The notes: generated by a model from the sequence alone, not told the origin. A stretch of DNA of 48,683 nucleotides from Planctomyces sp. (GCA_013822855.1 PNLE01000007.1:1-48683); one strand, 5' to 3'; counted from the stretch's first letter, positions 26,510-36,488 are shown. Numbers and translations: made by a program.

Positions 26510-28213
26510 ATGTTGATCCCCACGCTTCCCGCTCGCGTGCTGGATACTCTGGTACCTTTCTTCCCGCATTCATCTTTGGGAAGACTGGCCGCTGTTTTCT
26601 CCATGACGCTCTTAATCTGTTCAGCAAATTCCGTTAGCATGGCGAACGACAAAGTTTCGTCTGTGGCGGAGAGCATGCTGCACGTTCAATCATTCGCCGA
26701 ATTGGATGCGCTTGCTCTGAAACTGTCGCAGGGTGCCACTCTTCCGACCGATCCTCTCCCCAAGTCGTTGGCGGAGATGACCTACGACCAACACCGGATG
26801 ATCCGTTTTCGTCCAGAGTTCAGCATTTGGCGGAACGCTCAGCGACCATATTGGTTGCAAACGTTTCACCGTGGTTTTGTCCACAAGGATCAGGTTCAGC
26901 TGTACCTCCTGGAGTCGCCTGGCCTTTTGGAACAAACCGGCCGCGATGCCAAAGACACAGGTGCCGTCAAGGTCAAGCAGGTCGAGTTCGACAAGGCCCA
27001 CTTCAAGTACGAAGGCGATGTGAAGGCGGGCGACCTGCCGGCGGATCTGGGCTACGCGGGGGTTCGCTTCATCGGTTACTTCCCCGGCAATCCACAGTAT
27101 TCGGAAATCGCTTCCTTCGTGGGAGCCAGTTACTTCCGGGCCCACAGCGAAAAGACCGTCTGGGGATCATCCGCCCGCGGGCTGGCAGTCAATTGCGGCC
27201 TCCCCAAGGCCGAAGAGTTTCCCGTCTTCCGTGCCTTCTATGTGAAGGAACCCCAAGCGGGTGACCTCTCACTCACGTTCCTAGCTTTGATGGACAGCGA
27301 CAGTGTGGCGGGGGCTTATCAGTTCGTGATGACTCCCGGTAAAGTCTCCACCACGTTCGATATCATCGCCCGCCTCCATTTCCGCAAAGTTCCTGAGAAG
27401 CTGGGCATCGCCCCACTGACCAGCATGTGGATGTGGGGGGATGCTCTTCCCGGCCCCAAAGGCGATCATCGCCCCGAGGTTCATGACTCCGACGGTTTGC
27501 TGATCAAGGGGGCCGATGGCCAATGGTCATGGCGCGGCTTCTACCGCCAGAACTATCCTTCCTTGGTGCGTTATCCGATGGACAAGCTCGCCGGTTTCGG
27601 TGTGATCCAGCGGGATCGCGATCCCGCTCACTACTTGGACGATGAAGCGAACTACGCCCTCCGTCCCAGCCTGTGGATCGAACCCGCCGTCCCGTGGGAA
27701 CGGGGCGCGATCGAGTTGCTCGAACTCCCGGCGGAACACGAAGGGATCGACAATGTGGCAGCCTGGTGGGTGCCGGATCAAAAACCTGAAGTCGGTGTGC
27801 CGATCGAACTGAAATACAAAGTCAGTTTCTTCTCCGGCGATCCGGCGGAACATCTTGCCGCCAAAGTGACTGCGCTCGATCTCCAGAGGGTCGATCCCAA
27901 GAAGTTCGTGTTCAAACTCGACTTCACCGGCGCGGCCCTTGCTAAGACGGATATTGCCAAGACCGATGTTGAGCTTGTGTCCATTCGCTGTGCGATCACC
28001 TCGCGTAGCCTTGAACGAGTTGGTGATGAACAGTGGGTGTTGAAGCTGGAAGTTGAGCCGACGGGAGAAGGACCGTTGGAATTGATGGCCCGTTTGGTCG
28101 AGAGTGGCCAACCGATTTCCGAACGCTGGAGTTACCTTTGTCCGCTCCAGGCACCACCCGTAGTCCTTCCGCCGTGGCGAGTTCAGCAGACTCAGGAGGA
28201 GACACCTCGATGA
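26510..28213 (+). CDS. opgG: Periplasmic glucan biosynthesis protein OpgG (MdoG)
   Basis: 567 residues, a periplasmic protein needed with OpgH to build osmoregulated periplasmic glucans (beta-1,2/1,6-glucose chains). The N-terminal signal region (LGRLAAVFSMTLLICSANSVSMAND, about residues 23-47) directs export. Family motifs are FAELDALALKLSQG, MTYDQHRMIRFRPEFSIW, FHRGFVHKDQVQLYLLE, FIGYFPGNPQYSEIASFVGASYFRA, YGASARGLA-like GSSARGLAVNCG, and DSDGLLIKGADGQWSWR. Start choice: ATG 26510 has only a weak ribosome site, and ATG 26603 is possible but would cut the signal region. It overlaps the next gene by the four bases ATGA, so the two are probably translationally coupled. Confidence 0.92.
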   Translation: MLIPTLPARVLDTLVPFFPHSSLGRLAAVFSMTLLICSANSVSMANDKVSSVAESMLHVQSFAELDALALKLSQGATLPTDPLPKSLAEMTYDQHRMIRFRPEFSIWRNAQRPYWLQTFHRGFVHKDQVQLYLLESPGLLEQTGRDAKDTGAVKVKQVEFDKAHFKYEGDVKAGDLPADLGYAGVRFIGYFPGNPQYSEIASFVGASYFRAHSEKTVWGSSARGLAVNCGLPKAEEFPVFRAFYVKEPQAGDLSLTFLALMDSDSVAGAYQFVMTPGKVSTTFDIIARLHFRKVPEKLGIAPLTSMWMWGDALPGPKGDHRPEVHDSDGLLIKGADGQWSWRGFYRQNYPSLVRYPMDKLAGFGVIQRDRDPAHYLDDEANYALRPSLWIEPAVPWERGAIELLELPAEHEGIDNVAAWWVPDQKPEVGVPIELKYKVSFFSGDPAEHLAAKVTALDLQRVDPKKFVFKLDFTGAALAKTDIAKTDVELVSIRCAITSRSLERVGDEQWVLKLEVEPTGEGPLELMARLVESGQPISERWSYLCPLQAPPVVLPPWRVQQTQEETPR

Positions 28214-28908
28214 TCATGGTTGCTTTCGCGATTGAAGACACACCGGTTGATTTGGGCACTTCCGCCCAGATCGTCGCTCGCTGCCATGTGGCCGACTACC
28301 TGCGCGATGCGGGAATTCGCCACCCGGATCTTCTTTCGTCACTCTCCCGACGTTTCGTCGAGGAGGCCGGGCATCTGTTGGAAGATACCCAGCCCACAGG
28401 TGGTGATGTCGAGCCGGAGGCGTTCACCGCCGCCGAACTCTGCGAGGCCGCGCTGCGTCTCGCGATGCGTGAGCTGGAATCCGCCGCTGAAGCTTCATTG
28501 GGCCTGCCTAAATCAGCGTCCATGGGGAAGAACGGAATTCGTACCAGCATCGCCGTCGATCAAGTCGCAACAGCTCAAAATGGGGAGCCTCTCTCCCATT
28601 CAAGCGAGTCGGCGATCAACGGAGCAACGGATGGCTTATCGGCCGGAATCGGACTCGAAGTGGTACCGGGCACCCCCTCCCGCATGGCTGAACATCGCTT
28701 GAAGGCCGCCGGGCAGCGGTTGGAAATGATGTCGATGTCGCGCATCCATCCGGATGATGTGGCGCCTCCCAGCCAGCGGACGGCGATGCACGCCCAGTTG
28801 CGTCCGCGGCTGATTCGGTTCTTCCGCAAGGGCTACTGGCGCACGCTGTGGCGATCGACCTGCAAGACGGTCGCGACCTGGCGTGTCACTTTGGAACCTG
28901 TTCGCTGA
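28210..28908 (+). CDS. Unknown protein encoded between opgG and opgH
   Basis: 232 residues from ATG 28210, which overlaps the opgG stop (ATGA) and has AGGAGG about ten bases upstream; ATG 28216 also fits. The N-terminus MIMVAFAIEDTPVDLGTSAQIVARCHVADYLRDAG is helical with no signal peptide. The middle (about 90-170) is acidic, Ser/Ala/Gly-rich and probably disordered. The C-terminal stretch, RPRLIRFFRKGYWRTLWRSTCKTVATW, is strongly basic and aromatic, fitting membrane or nucleic acid contact. It matches no family I know. Its place in the operon suggests a role with OpgG/OpgH, for example regulating the glucosyltransferase; this is inference. Confidence 0.8.
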   Translation: MIMVAFAIEDTPVDLGTSAQIVARCHVADYLRDAGIRHPDLLSSLSRRFVEEAGHLLEDTQPTGGDVEPEAFTAAELCEAALRLAMRELESAAEASLGLPKSASMGKNGIRTSIAVDQVATAQNGEPLSHSSESAINGATDGLSAGIGLEVVPGTPSRMAEHRLKAAGQRLEMMSMSRIHPDDVAPPSQRTAMHAQLRPRLIRFFRKGYWRTLWRSTCKTVATWRVTLEPVR

Positions 28909-28914
28909 TCACAC

Positions 28915-28944
28915 CTCTCCCGCATCGAGAGTGTTGCGGGAGAG
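28915..28944 (+). terminator. Hairpin between the unknown gene and opgH
   Basis: A perfect 10-bp stem: CTCTCCCGCA at 28915-28924 pairs with TGCGGGAGAG at 28935-28944 around a 10-nt loop, followed by CTTCTTGTTTG. It sits inside the opg gene cluster, 7 bp after the unknown gene's stop, so it could partly terminate transcription or protect the upstream mRNA and set the OpgG:OpgH ratio. Confidence 0.65.
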
Positions 28945-29062
28945 CTTCTTGTTTGTCGTCGATCGAGCTTGTTGATTCGACTGTCCATTCCGCCCGACGA
29001 CTGGCTCGGCGGAATGCGGCCATCTCCATCGAACGGATTGTTCGAATCCAGGATCACCCATC

Positions 29063-31114
29063 GTGAGTGCCATGAGCATCACACCCTTGAAGGCGCCCCA
29101 AGTCTTGCATCCGGGCTGTCGTCGCTATCGAACGTCGCTCGCAGTGCTCACACTGCTGACAACAGCATTCGCACTGTGGCTGTTCGTTCGATCGTTGGGT
29201 CATGTCGCCTGGAATCCCGCCGCCTGGCTGCTGATCCCGCTATTCACGATTCTCGTATCCATCATCTCGTTCTCCTTCTGGACGAGCACGTTGGGGCTTT
29301 GGTTGACGATCCGGCAAGGGCGGCGGCAGCACGCGCTGCCCCGCCCGAATGATGGCCCCCTCCCGCGAACCGCGATCCTCATGCCGGTCTATAACGAGAC
29401 GCCGGCCAGCGTCTTCGCCAACGTCCAGGCGATGCTGGAATCGCTCGCTACGACTCAGCATGCCGCCGAGTTCGATCTCTTCGTGCTCAGCGACACCACC
29501 GATCCCGATATCTGGCTGGAAGAAGAACGGATGTGGGGTCGCCTGCGGCAGCGAACCACCGGCCCGACGAACCTCTTCTATCGCCGACGACCGAAGAACA
29601 CCTCCCGCAAGGCGGGCAACATCGCCGATTTCTGCGAGCGGTGGGGGACGCAGTACGACCTCATGATCGTGCTCGACGCCGACAGCGTGATGGACGGCCA
29701 CACGATGGTCGAAATGTCCCGCCGGATGCAGGACGACCCCTCCCTGGGCATCCTGCAAGTTCCCCCCGTGCCGGTCAACCGGCTCTCGTTCTTCGCCCGT
29801 TTGCAGCAATTTTCCGCCCGGCTGTTCAGTCCCGTCCACATGGAGGGATTCAGCTCTTGGGCCAGCTTCGACAGCAACTACTGGGGCCACAACGCGATCA
29901 TCCGCGTCGCCCCCTTCATCGAACATTGCGGCCTCCCCAAGCTTCCCGGCGTCGCACCCTTGGGTGGCGAGATCCTCAGCCACGACTTCGTCGAAGCGGC
30001 CCTCATGGCCCGCGGAGGCTGGAAGGTTTCTCTCGCGCATGACCTCGCCGGCAGTTACGAGGAATGCCCCACAACCCTCCTCGATTACGCGAAACGTGAT
30101 CAGAGGTGGTGTCAGGGCAACCTGCAGCATATGCGGCTGATCATCAGCGAAGGCCTGCGACCCATCAGTCGGCTCCACCTGGCGATGGGCGTCATGGCTT
30201 ACCTCTCGTCGCCCCTCTGGCTGGTCTTCACCCTGCTGGGCCTGTTGGCCATGGCGATTGATGGCCTTTGGATCGGGAGTTCGCAGGAGAGGGTCAGCGG
30301 CCTCGTTGTCTTCGGATTCACCATGTTCCTGCTGATGGCACCCAAGGTCTGGAGCCTTGTGGCCCTCGCCTTCGACAAGCCACGTCGCGAGCAGTTCGGC
30401 GGCTGGTCGAAGATCATTCCCAGCGTATTCATCGAGACAATCGCCTCGATTCTCGTCGCCCCCATCATGATGTTCTTCCACACCCGGTTCGTGATCTCCA
30501 CACTTCTCGGCGAGAAGGTTCAGTGGAACGCCCAGAACCGGGGGGATGGCGACATCGACTTGCTCACTGCCTGCCGCGTCTTTGGCCCCCATACCATCGC
30601 GGGACTGGTGGGGAGTGCTTTGGTGCTGTTTTTCAGCCCGGGACTCTTTCTGTGGCTCTCGCCGATCCTCGTCGGCCTGACGTTGACGATCCCCTTCTCA
30701 CGCATTCTGGGAAGTGTGGAACTGGGTCAATGGCTCGCCCATCGCCGGCTGCTGCTGATTCCCGAAGAGGCCGAGCTCACGCCGATCCTGAAGTTGCAGC
30801 GGAAGGCGAACGAGCAACACGAGCAGTATGCCGATGCCCACGATCGCGACCAGCTCTTCACCGAGCTTCTTTCCGACCCCGGCTTCCAAGCGCTTCATGC
30901 CTCAATCCTCCAACAAACATCCTCGGGAACTCCCGCGCCCGAGGCCAAGGTTCGCGAGTGGACGCAGGCCATTCTCAACCATGGCCCTGAGAGCCTGAGC
31001 GTCGAGGATCGTCGTCAGCTGCTGCTCGATCGGGAAGCACTCCGTGAACTACATATCCAGTATCGCGTGCGGCAACTGCATCCCGATGAGGGCGTTGTCG
31101 CCAAGGCGGTCTAG
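29063..31114 (+). CDS. opgH: Periplasmic glucan glucosyltransferase OpgH (MdoH)
   Basis: 683 residues, an inner-membrane glycosyltransferase (GT2) that polymerises glucose from UDP-glucose. Order: two N-terminal membrane helices (SLAVLTLLTTAFALWLF and AWLLIPLFTILVSIISFSFW); the cytoplasmic catalytic domain with AILMPVYNETPASVFAN, the DAD motif (VLDADSVMDG, D205/D207), GEILSHDFVEAAL, and DQRWCQGNLQH (the QxxRW motif, about 346-350); then at least five more helices from MGVMAYLSSPLWLVF on. The start is GTG 29063 (AGGAT eleven bases upstream); ATG 29072 lies just inside. It follows the unknown gene by 154 bp, which includes the hairpin, and converges with the porin gene 20 bp away. Confidence 0.93.
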   Translation: MSAMSITPLKAPQVLHPGCRRYRTSLAVLTLLTTAFALWLFVRSLGHVAWNPAAWLLIPLFTILVSIISFSFWTSTLGLWLTIRQGRRQHALPRPNDGPLPRTAILMPVYNETPASVFANVQAMLESLATTQHAAEFDLFVLSDTTDPDIWLEEERMWGRLRQRTTGPTNLFYRRRPKNTSRKAGNIADFCERWGTQYDLMIVLDADSVMDGHTMVEMSRRMQDDPSLGILQVPPVPVNRLSFFARLQQFSARLFSPVHMEGFSSWASFDSNYWGHNAIIRVAPFIEHCGLPKLPGVAPLGGEILSHDFVEAALMARGGWKVSLAHDLAGSYEECPTTLLDYAKRDQRWCQGNLQHMRLIISEGLRPISRLHLAMGVMAYLSSPLWLVFTLLGLLAMAIDGLWIGSSQERVSGLVVFGFTMFLLMAPKVWSLVALAFDKPRREQFGGWSKIIPSVFIETIASILVAPIMMFFHTRFVISTLLGEKVQWNAQNRGDGDIDLLTACRVFGPHTIAGLVGSALVLFFSPGLFLWLSPILVGLTLTIPFSRILGSVELGQWLAHRRLLLIPEEAELTPILKLQRKANEQHEQYADAHDRDQLFTELLSDPGFQALHASILQQTSSGTPAPEAKVREWTQAILNHGPESLSVEDRRQLLLDREALRELHIQYRVRQLHPDEGVVAKAV

Positions 31115-31134
31115 CTGTCAGCCGGTTGGCCAGG

Positions 31135-32697
31135 TCAGTAGTTGATCTGAAACTGGCTGCGAAACAGGTGACCATCGAATTGACGGTACGACTGGCCGTT
31201 CGAGAAAGCCGTCGTGTTGGTGCGGTCGGTGATCGTGTACTGCGTGACGAGTTCCATCTGCGGGTTGAACTGCCACTCCAGCCCGAACTCCCATTCGTTG
31301 ATATGGCTGAACGGGGCGTTGCGTTCGGCCTTGTAGCCGCCGCGATAGTGGTTGTAGCGGGCGAACGGAAACATGGTTCCGCATGACGCTGTGTCATATT
31401 TGTAATTGACCATCGCGTAGCCGCCACTCAATGACCGCTTGACGACTTCCGTCTGGGCATCGTTGAGCCCCGGCCCGTTGCCGACGTTCCATTCCGCCTG
31501 GAATCCCCAAGGCTGCGGATACCAGACGAACGTCCCCGCGACGCGCTGATCGGTGATCCCTTCGGTCGCACCCGTTTCCAAGGTTCCCGCAGGGCGTGTG
31601 GCAGTTCCACTTCCCAAGGGCCGGATCGCCGACGACAGGACGGTGTACTTGCCGGTGTAGGCCTGGACTCCCAATTCGACAATCTGTTTGTTCTCCAGCT
31701 TGAAGGGGATGGCGAGCCGGGTCACCAGATGGAGATTGTCGTTCTGTTCGACGAACGATCCTCCTTGACCGTTGTAGGCACCGAAGGCGAAGACGCCGTA
31801 GTTGCCCGAACCTTTGAGTCCTTCGTCGAGCACTTCCTTGAACAGATCCTGCGCCTCTTCGGGTGTCCAATAGTAGAACAGCCCGAGATCGCGCTCATTG
31901 CGGACGGCACTGTTGAGCCCGTCGCTGCGGTCGAGTGGGATCCGGTTTGAACTGGATTGCAGGTTTTCCCAGCCATAGGGCACCTTGGACTGCCCGATCC
32001 GGACGCGGTGAACCTTTTCCTTGTCGATGTAGAGATCCCCGTACCAGTCGCGAATCTGGACATATTGATTGGCGTCGGGGCTCCCCGGCACCGAGGAGGC
32101 GAAGTCGGGCTGGAGGTAGACATACATATGGTCGGATACATCGCCCGAGAGGATGAGTCGGGCCCGCCGGATGAGGAACCCCTGATTCTCTCCGATGGAA
32201 CGGTCGCCCACATGCTGGGCGGGAGCGCCATCCGGATCTTCATCGACGGTGAAGTTGTAGCGGAACTGCGCGTATCCGCGGATGCTCAGCCGGTCGTACC
32301 ACTTTTTGGGGCCCTTCTTCGTCGCGTCGTGGGTCTGTTGATCGACGGTGGTGATGGCGGGATCCTGCACCTGGCTGAAGCGTTCCTGCATGGCGGCGAG
32401 GATGTTCCCGCCATCCTCCTCGGGGGAGTTGAGCTGGGCATTGAGCCGGGCGATCTCCTGCTCGGTTTGTTGGAGCCGGCGGAGAAGTTCCTCGTTGGAA
32501 ACCAACGGAGCGATGTCGGGCGGCAAAGGCTGCGGAACTTCCGCCGTGCCGATCGCTTCATCCAGCAGGTCACCGTCCAAAGAGCCGATCAGCGACGACG
32601 GCGGGACAGCCTCCTGTGCGCAAGACGCGCAGGGAAAGGACGCAGTTAGAAACGTCAGGGCGATCCCCGACCAGAGAGCAGACCGGGATCGCGACAC
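31135..32697 (-). CDS. Phosphate-selective-type porin (OprO/OprP family)
   Basis: 520 residues. The signal peptide MSRSRSALWSGIALTFLTASFPCASCAQE ends at a Cys-Ala-Gln context. A short coiled-coil segment (NEELLRRLQQTEQEIARLNAQLN, about 68-90), common in planctomycete porins, is followed by the barrel: LSIRGYAQFRYNFTVDEDPDG, FLIRRARLILSGDVSDHMYVYLQPDFA, YVQIRDWYGDLYIDKEKVHRVRIGQSKVPYGWE, then alternating strands to the end FRSQFQINY with an aromatic near-terminal residue, as in outer-membrane barrels. The substrate (phosphate, polyphosphate or general anions) is not settled by sequence. The start is GTG 32697 with AAGGAAG upstream. It is a single gene, convergent with opgH. Confidence 0.9.
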   Translation of the reverse strand: MSRSRSALWSGIALTFLTASFPCASCAQEAVPPSSLIGSLDGDLLDEAIGTAEVPQPLPPDIAPLVSNEELLRRLQQTEQEIARLNAQLNSPEEDGGNILAAMQERFSQVQDPAITTVDQQTHDATKKGPKKWYDRLSIRGYAQFRYNFTVDEDPDGAPAQHVGDRSIGENQGFLIRRARLILSGDVSDHMYVYLQPDFASSVPGSPDANQYVQIRDWYGDLYIDKEKVHRVRIGQSKVPYGWENLQSSSNRIPLDRSDGLNSAVRNERDLGLFYYWTPEEAQDLFKEVLDEGLKGSGNYGVFAFGAYNGQGGSFVEQNDNLHLVTRLAIPFKLENKQIVELGVQAYTGKYTVLSSAIRPLGSGTATRPAGTLETGATEGITDQRVAGTFVWYPQPWGFQAEWNVGNGPGLNDAQTEVVKRSLSGGYAMVNYKYDTASCGTMFPFARYNHYRGGYKAERNAPFSHINEWEFGLEWQFNPQMELVTQYTITDRTNTTAFSNGQSYRQFDGHLFRSQFQINY

Positions 32698-32877
32698 GCG
32701 ACTTCCTTCGAGCGAGATGGAGTTGTCGTCTCGTCGGAAAGATCGTCACAACCGTCAGGGTCGCTCCAGCTTTTTTGTGAAGAACCCTCGAATTCGCTCA
32801 AGTTCGGCAGCTATGGCGAAATTGCTCTGACAAGCACCAGACATCCAAGGCCACCGTCGGTGCGCGATGAATGCGAA

Positions 32878-32911
32878 GAGGCCCGGTTTCTCTTTCAAGA
32901 AGCCGGGCCTC
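32878..32911 (-). terminator. Hairpin terminator of rpoD
   Basis: GAGGCCCGG at 32878-32886 pairs with CCGGGCCTC at 32903-32911, a 9-bp GC-rich stem; flanking bases (TTTCT/AGAAG) extend it imperfectly. It lies 32 bp past the rpoD stop at 32944. There is no strong T-run. Confidence 0.7.
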
Positions 32912-32943
32912 GATCTGATTCTTCGAGCCATCACCAAAAGCCA

Positions 32944-34677
32944 TCAGTTGGCGGCGGCGAGCGTCATCGAGTCCTTCCGGCGGCGTGATGCCGTCGAAAC
33001 CTTGGGCTCCTCTGACAACATGGTATCGGAATTCAGCAACGTGCCGGGCTTGGCGGGGTTCGGCAGGAGATCCTCCACGAAACCTTCCAGATGATGCGCA
33101 CGGGTATGGTGCTGCAGCTTCTTGAGGGCCTTCGATTCGATCTGCCGGATTCGTTCGCGGGTCACCTTGAAGATGCGGCCGGTCTCTTCGAGCGTATAGC
33201 TGTAGCCGTCGCCCAGACCGTATCGCAGACGGATGATTTCGCGTTCCCGGTAAGTCAGGCTGCGGAGGACGATGTCGATCTTGTCCCGCAGCATTTCGCG
33301 AAGGGCGTTGTCGGCCGGGGTCGATTCGTGGCTGTCTTCGAGGAAATCACCGAAGCTCGAGTCTTCGCTTTCGCCGATCGGCGTGTCGAGACTCATCGGA
33401 TGACGCCAAGTCTTCATGATCCGTTCGGTGTCTTCCACCGACATGTCGACGGCGAGGGCCAGCTCTTCGATGGTCGGCTCGCGGCCGGTTTCCTGGCGGA
33501 TCTGCTCGCTCTTGTTCTTCAGCGTCGAGATGCTTTGGAACATGTGTACCGGAATGCGGATCGTCCGGGCATGGTCTGCGACCGCACGGGTGATCGCCTG
33601 GCGAATCCACCATGTCGCATAGGTCGAGAACTTGTAGCCACGACGGAACTCGTACTTTTCGACGCCGCGCATCAGGCCAGCGTTCCCTTCCTGGATCAGG
33701 TCGAGGAAGCTGAGGCCGCGGTTGCGATACTTCTTGGCGATGGAGACTACCAGCCGCAGGTTGCCTCCCGAAAGCTGCTGCTTGGAACGTGTCCAACCAG
33801 CGAACTTGTCGAGGACGCGCTTGATCCGCTTCTGGAAATCGCCGGGAAGTTCCTGGACTTCCTGCGTCAGGCCTTCCAGCTCTTCCTGGGCGGCGGCGAT
33901 GTCGGCGGCCGTCATGGGCATCCGGCGGATCTGACGGGCAGTAATCTGCTTTTGCAGTTCCTGCATCCGCAACGAGACCTGCTCCATGCGTCGCATCACC
34001 GGCTGCATGCGCTGGGTTCTGACGCTGAGCTCTTCGCACAGTGTCGCCATCTTGCTGCGGCGAATCGCCATCCGCTCGCGGACGACCGTCTCTTCCGGCG
34101 TGCCGATTACGGTACGTAGCAGTGCGAAGTCCTCCTTATTCTCATCGAGCATCCGTTCGATGGTCGGGAGGTTGTGCGGCATCCGGGCCATGATCTGGTC
34201 CTTCTGCACGCTCTCCGTATCCGATGTCCGCAGTGTGCGTTCAAAGGGAAGTTCGCCGATCCGCACCTTGTGCACGGTTTCGACCACGACGCGGATCGCG
34301 TAGTCGGATTCCAGCATCCGGCGGCGGAACCAGCGGCGGGTCATCTCGATCTGCTTGGCGAGATAGATTTCGCGTTCGCGGGTCAAGAGGGGAATGTGCC
34401 CCATCTGGCTGAGATACATGCGAATCGGGTCGCGAGAACTCGACGACGGCTCCGGCTCGAGCATCTCGAGCGGTGGCAACGATTGCAGCGGATCGATTCC
34501 CCCCTCGGGTTCGACCGCATCCAGACCGGCGGCCTCAAGCGCCATGATCAGCTCGTCCACCAGCGCGGGGTCGCCCCCTTCGTCGGGAATGTATCGATCG
34601 ATCTCCGCGTACGTCAAAAAGCCGTGCGGCGATCCCTTCTTGAGAAGTTCACGAAGTGCGATTTGTGATTGATCCAT
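32944..34677 (-). CDS. rpoD: Primary RNA polymerase sigma factor (sigma-70, RpoD/SigA)
   Basis: 577 residues. Region 1.1 is present near the N-terminus ([23 protein letters not shown]). Region 1.2 is [27 protein letters not shown] long non-conserved helical insert of about 200 residues follows. Region 2 has [57 protein letters not shown] with the -10 binding aromatic residues. Region 3 follows, and region 4 has [16 protein letters not shown] and [28 protein letters not shown]. The ATG at 34677 has AGGAGG ten bases upstream and matches the family; a longer in-frame start at 34818 is unsupported. It is divergent from gltA across a 665-bp region. Confidence 0.95.
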   Translation of the reverse strand: MDQSQIALRELLKKGSPHGFLTYAEIDRYIPDEGGDPALVDELIMALEAAGLDAVEPEGGIDPLQSLPPLEMLEPEPSSSSRDPIRMYLSQMGHIPLLTREREIYLAKQIEMTRRWFRRRMLESDYAIRVVVETVHKVRIGELPFERTLRTSDTESVQKDQIMARMPHNLPTIERMLDENKEDFALLRTVIGTPEETVVRERMAIRRSKMATLCEELSVRTQRMQPVMRRMEQVSLRMQELQKQITARQIRRMPMTAADIAAAQEELEGLTQEVQELPGDFQKRIKRVLDKFAGWTRSKQQLSGGNLRLVVSIAKKYRNRGLSFLDLIQEGNAGLMRGVEKYEFRRGYKFSTYATWWIRQAITRAVADHARTIRIPVHMFQSISTLKNKSEQIRQETGREPTIEELALAVDMSVEDTERIMKTWRHPMSLDTPIGESEDSSFGDFLEDSHESTPADNALREMLRDKIDIVLRSLTYREREIIRLRYGLGDGYSYTLEETGRIFKVTRERIRQIESKALKKLQHHTRAHHLEGFVEDLLPNPAKPGTLLNSDTMLSEEPKVSTASRRRKDSMTLAAAN

Positions 34678-35342
34678 GAGTGTCAAACCTCCTTGTCGAG
34701 ACAGCTTCCGATCGTTTGTCACAGGGCAATGGCGGTACGGAACCGCAACTGCACTGGCATGGAAACCACCCGACGAGCATGCAAAAAAACTGCTCGTACC
34801 CCCGGGTCGGCGATCCATGTCGCATTCGAACCACCGGGAAAGAACGAATCTGGCTGATCGTCGATCAGGCGATATTGGGCATCATGCCGTTATGCCTGAT
34901 CCGTCGAAGCCAGCCTGGCTTAGCAGGGTCGACCATGCGGCTCAGGCAAAACAAAGCCTGCAAACCGTGGCACCGACCGTCGCGTTGACAGCATCCATTC
35001 TCTCTCTGCGGACGATTGCTCACGGAATGCTAACGCGGCGCGAAAAAAACTTCTGCGAAATCTGCCGCCATCGCACAATTTTTTCCAAAAATTTTCTTGC
35101 ACAATCGGATTCCCGCCCAATCGAACTCAACTTCCCGTCGCCACTCACACCTGTAGGCACCGCCTTGCTCACCCACGGCAAAGTGCCCCGTGAATTCTTT
35201 GGCAGATGTCAGTTTTCGGAAGATCACATCGCCCGGGTTTGGCTGTATCCTACGTTGATTCAACAATTTCGAGACTGCTATACTCAAACATTCCAGTTAT
35301 TCACCCGCTCCACCCCGCCCGATCACCAGAAAGCCCTTCCCA
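34678..35342. promoter_or_regulatory. Long divergent leader region of rpoD and gltA
   Basis: 665 bp with no gene I can support. On the rpoD side there is a hairpin ACGAGCA/TGCTCGT at 34773-34797 whose loop holds a run of seven T on the minus strand, about 100 bases before the ATG. A small palindrome CTGATC-GTC-GATCAG lies at 34854-34868. Around 35080-35105 is a T-rich stretch that could hold a gltA-side promoter. All of these are unproven. Confidence 0.4.
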
Positions 35343-36488
35343 ATGACCGACGCAGCGCTCGACAAGGAAAAAATCGCCGCCAAGGGTCTCAAGGGCATTG
35401 TCGCGGCCGATTCACAAGTCTGCGATGTCGACGGCGATCTGGGGAAACTGATCTACCGCGGCTACAACATCCACGAACTGGCCGAGTCCAGCACCTTTGA
35501 GGAAACGTCTTATCTGCTGCTGCACGGTGAACTTCCCACCGCCGCCCAATTGCAAGAGTTCACCGATCTGCTGGTCCACCACCGCGAGATCGAGGCGCCG
35601 GTTCTCGATTGCTTGAAGTCGCTCCCGCGCGACACCCCGCCCATGGCCGCCCTGCGTACGGCCGTCTCCGTCTCCGGCTGCTACGACCCTCTGGCTGAAG
35701 ACAATTCGCACAAGGCCAATGTCGAGAAGTCCGTCCGCCTGACTGCCGAAATGGCGACGATCACCGCCGCCATCCGCCGCCTGGGGGATGGCCTCGAGCC
35801 GATCGCCCCGCGGAAGGATCTCAGCCACGCCGGCAACTTCATGTACATGCTCAACGGCACCGACCCCTCGGCCGATGCCACCCGCGCCATGGATCTGATT
35901 CTGATCCTCCACGCCGAGCACGGCCTCAACGCCAGCACCTTCGCTGCCCGCGTCATCGCCGCCACCTTGGCCGACATGTATTCGGCCGTCACCGGGGCCA
36001 TCGGTGCCCTCAAAGGGCCGCTCCACGGCGGTGCCAACACCGAGGTGCTCAAGGTTCTCATGGAAATTGGCAGCGTCGAGAACGTCGCCAAATACGTGGA
36101 AACCACCCGCGCCAACAAAGGGAAGTTCATGGGCTTCGGCCATGCGGTCTACAAGGTGGAAGACCCCCGCGCCAAGCACCTCAAGACCCTCTCCGAGCGT
36201 CTGGGCAAAGAGACCGGCGAGCCCAAGTGGTACGACATGTCGATCACCATGGAGGAAAAAGTCCGCGAGTCGATCAACCGCTACTGCAATGTCGATTTCT
36301 ACTCCGCCAGCCTCCAGCATTACATGGGCATCCCGGGCGAGCTCTTCACCTGCGTCTTCGCCACCAGCCGGATCGTGGGCTGGTGTGCCCACATCCTCGA
36401 ACAACTGGCGGACAACAAGATCATCCGCCCCTCCTCCAATTACATTGGCGCTCCCGAACGTCACTACGAATCGATTGATAAGCGGTAA
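35343..36488 (+). CDS. gltA: Citrate synthase
   Basis: 381 residues, the length of the short bacterial type II-like/archaeal-type citrate synthases. It condenses oxaloacetate and acetyl-CoA as the first TCA step. The three catalytic residues are visible: His in GPLHGGANTEV, His in MGFGHAVYKVEDPRA, and Asp in NVDFYSASLQHY. Other family pieces are GIVAADSQVCDVDG, LIYRGYNIHELAESSTFEE and the C-terminal RPSSNYIGAPERHY. A close relative, 2-methylcitrate synthase, shares these motifs, but no prp genes are nearby. It is followed 71 bp later by a kinase-like gene with its own ribosome binding site. Confidence 0.93.
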   Translation: MTDAALDKEKIAAKGLKGIVAADSQVCDVDGDLGKLIYRGYNIHELAESSTFEETSYLLLHGELPTAAQLQEFTDLLVHHREIEAPVLDCLKSLPRDTPPMAALRTAVSVSGCYDPLAEDNSHKANVEKSVRLTAEMATITAAIRRLGDGLEPIAPRKDLSHAGNFMYMLNGTDPSADATRAMDLILILHAEHGLNASTFAARVIAATLADMYSAVTGAIGALKGPLHGGANTEVLKVLMEIGSVENVAKYVETTRANKGKFMGFGHAVYKVEDPRAKHLKTLSERLGKETGEPKWYDMSITMEEKVRESINRYCNVDFYSASLQHYMGIPGELFTCVFATSRIVGWCAHILEQLADNKIIRPSSNYIGAPERHYESIDKR

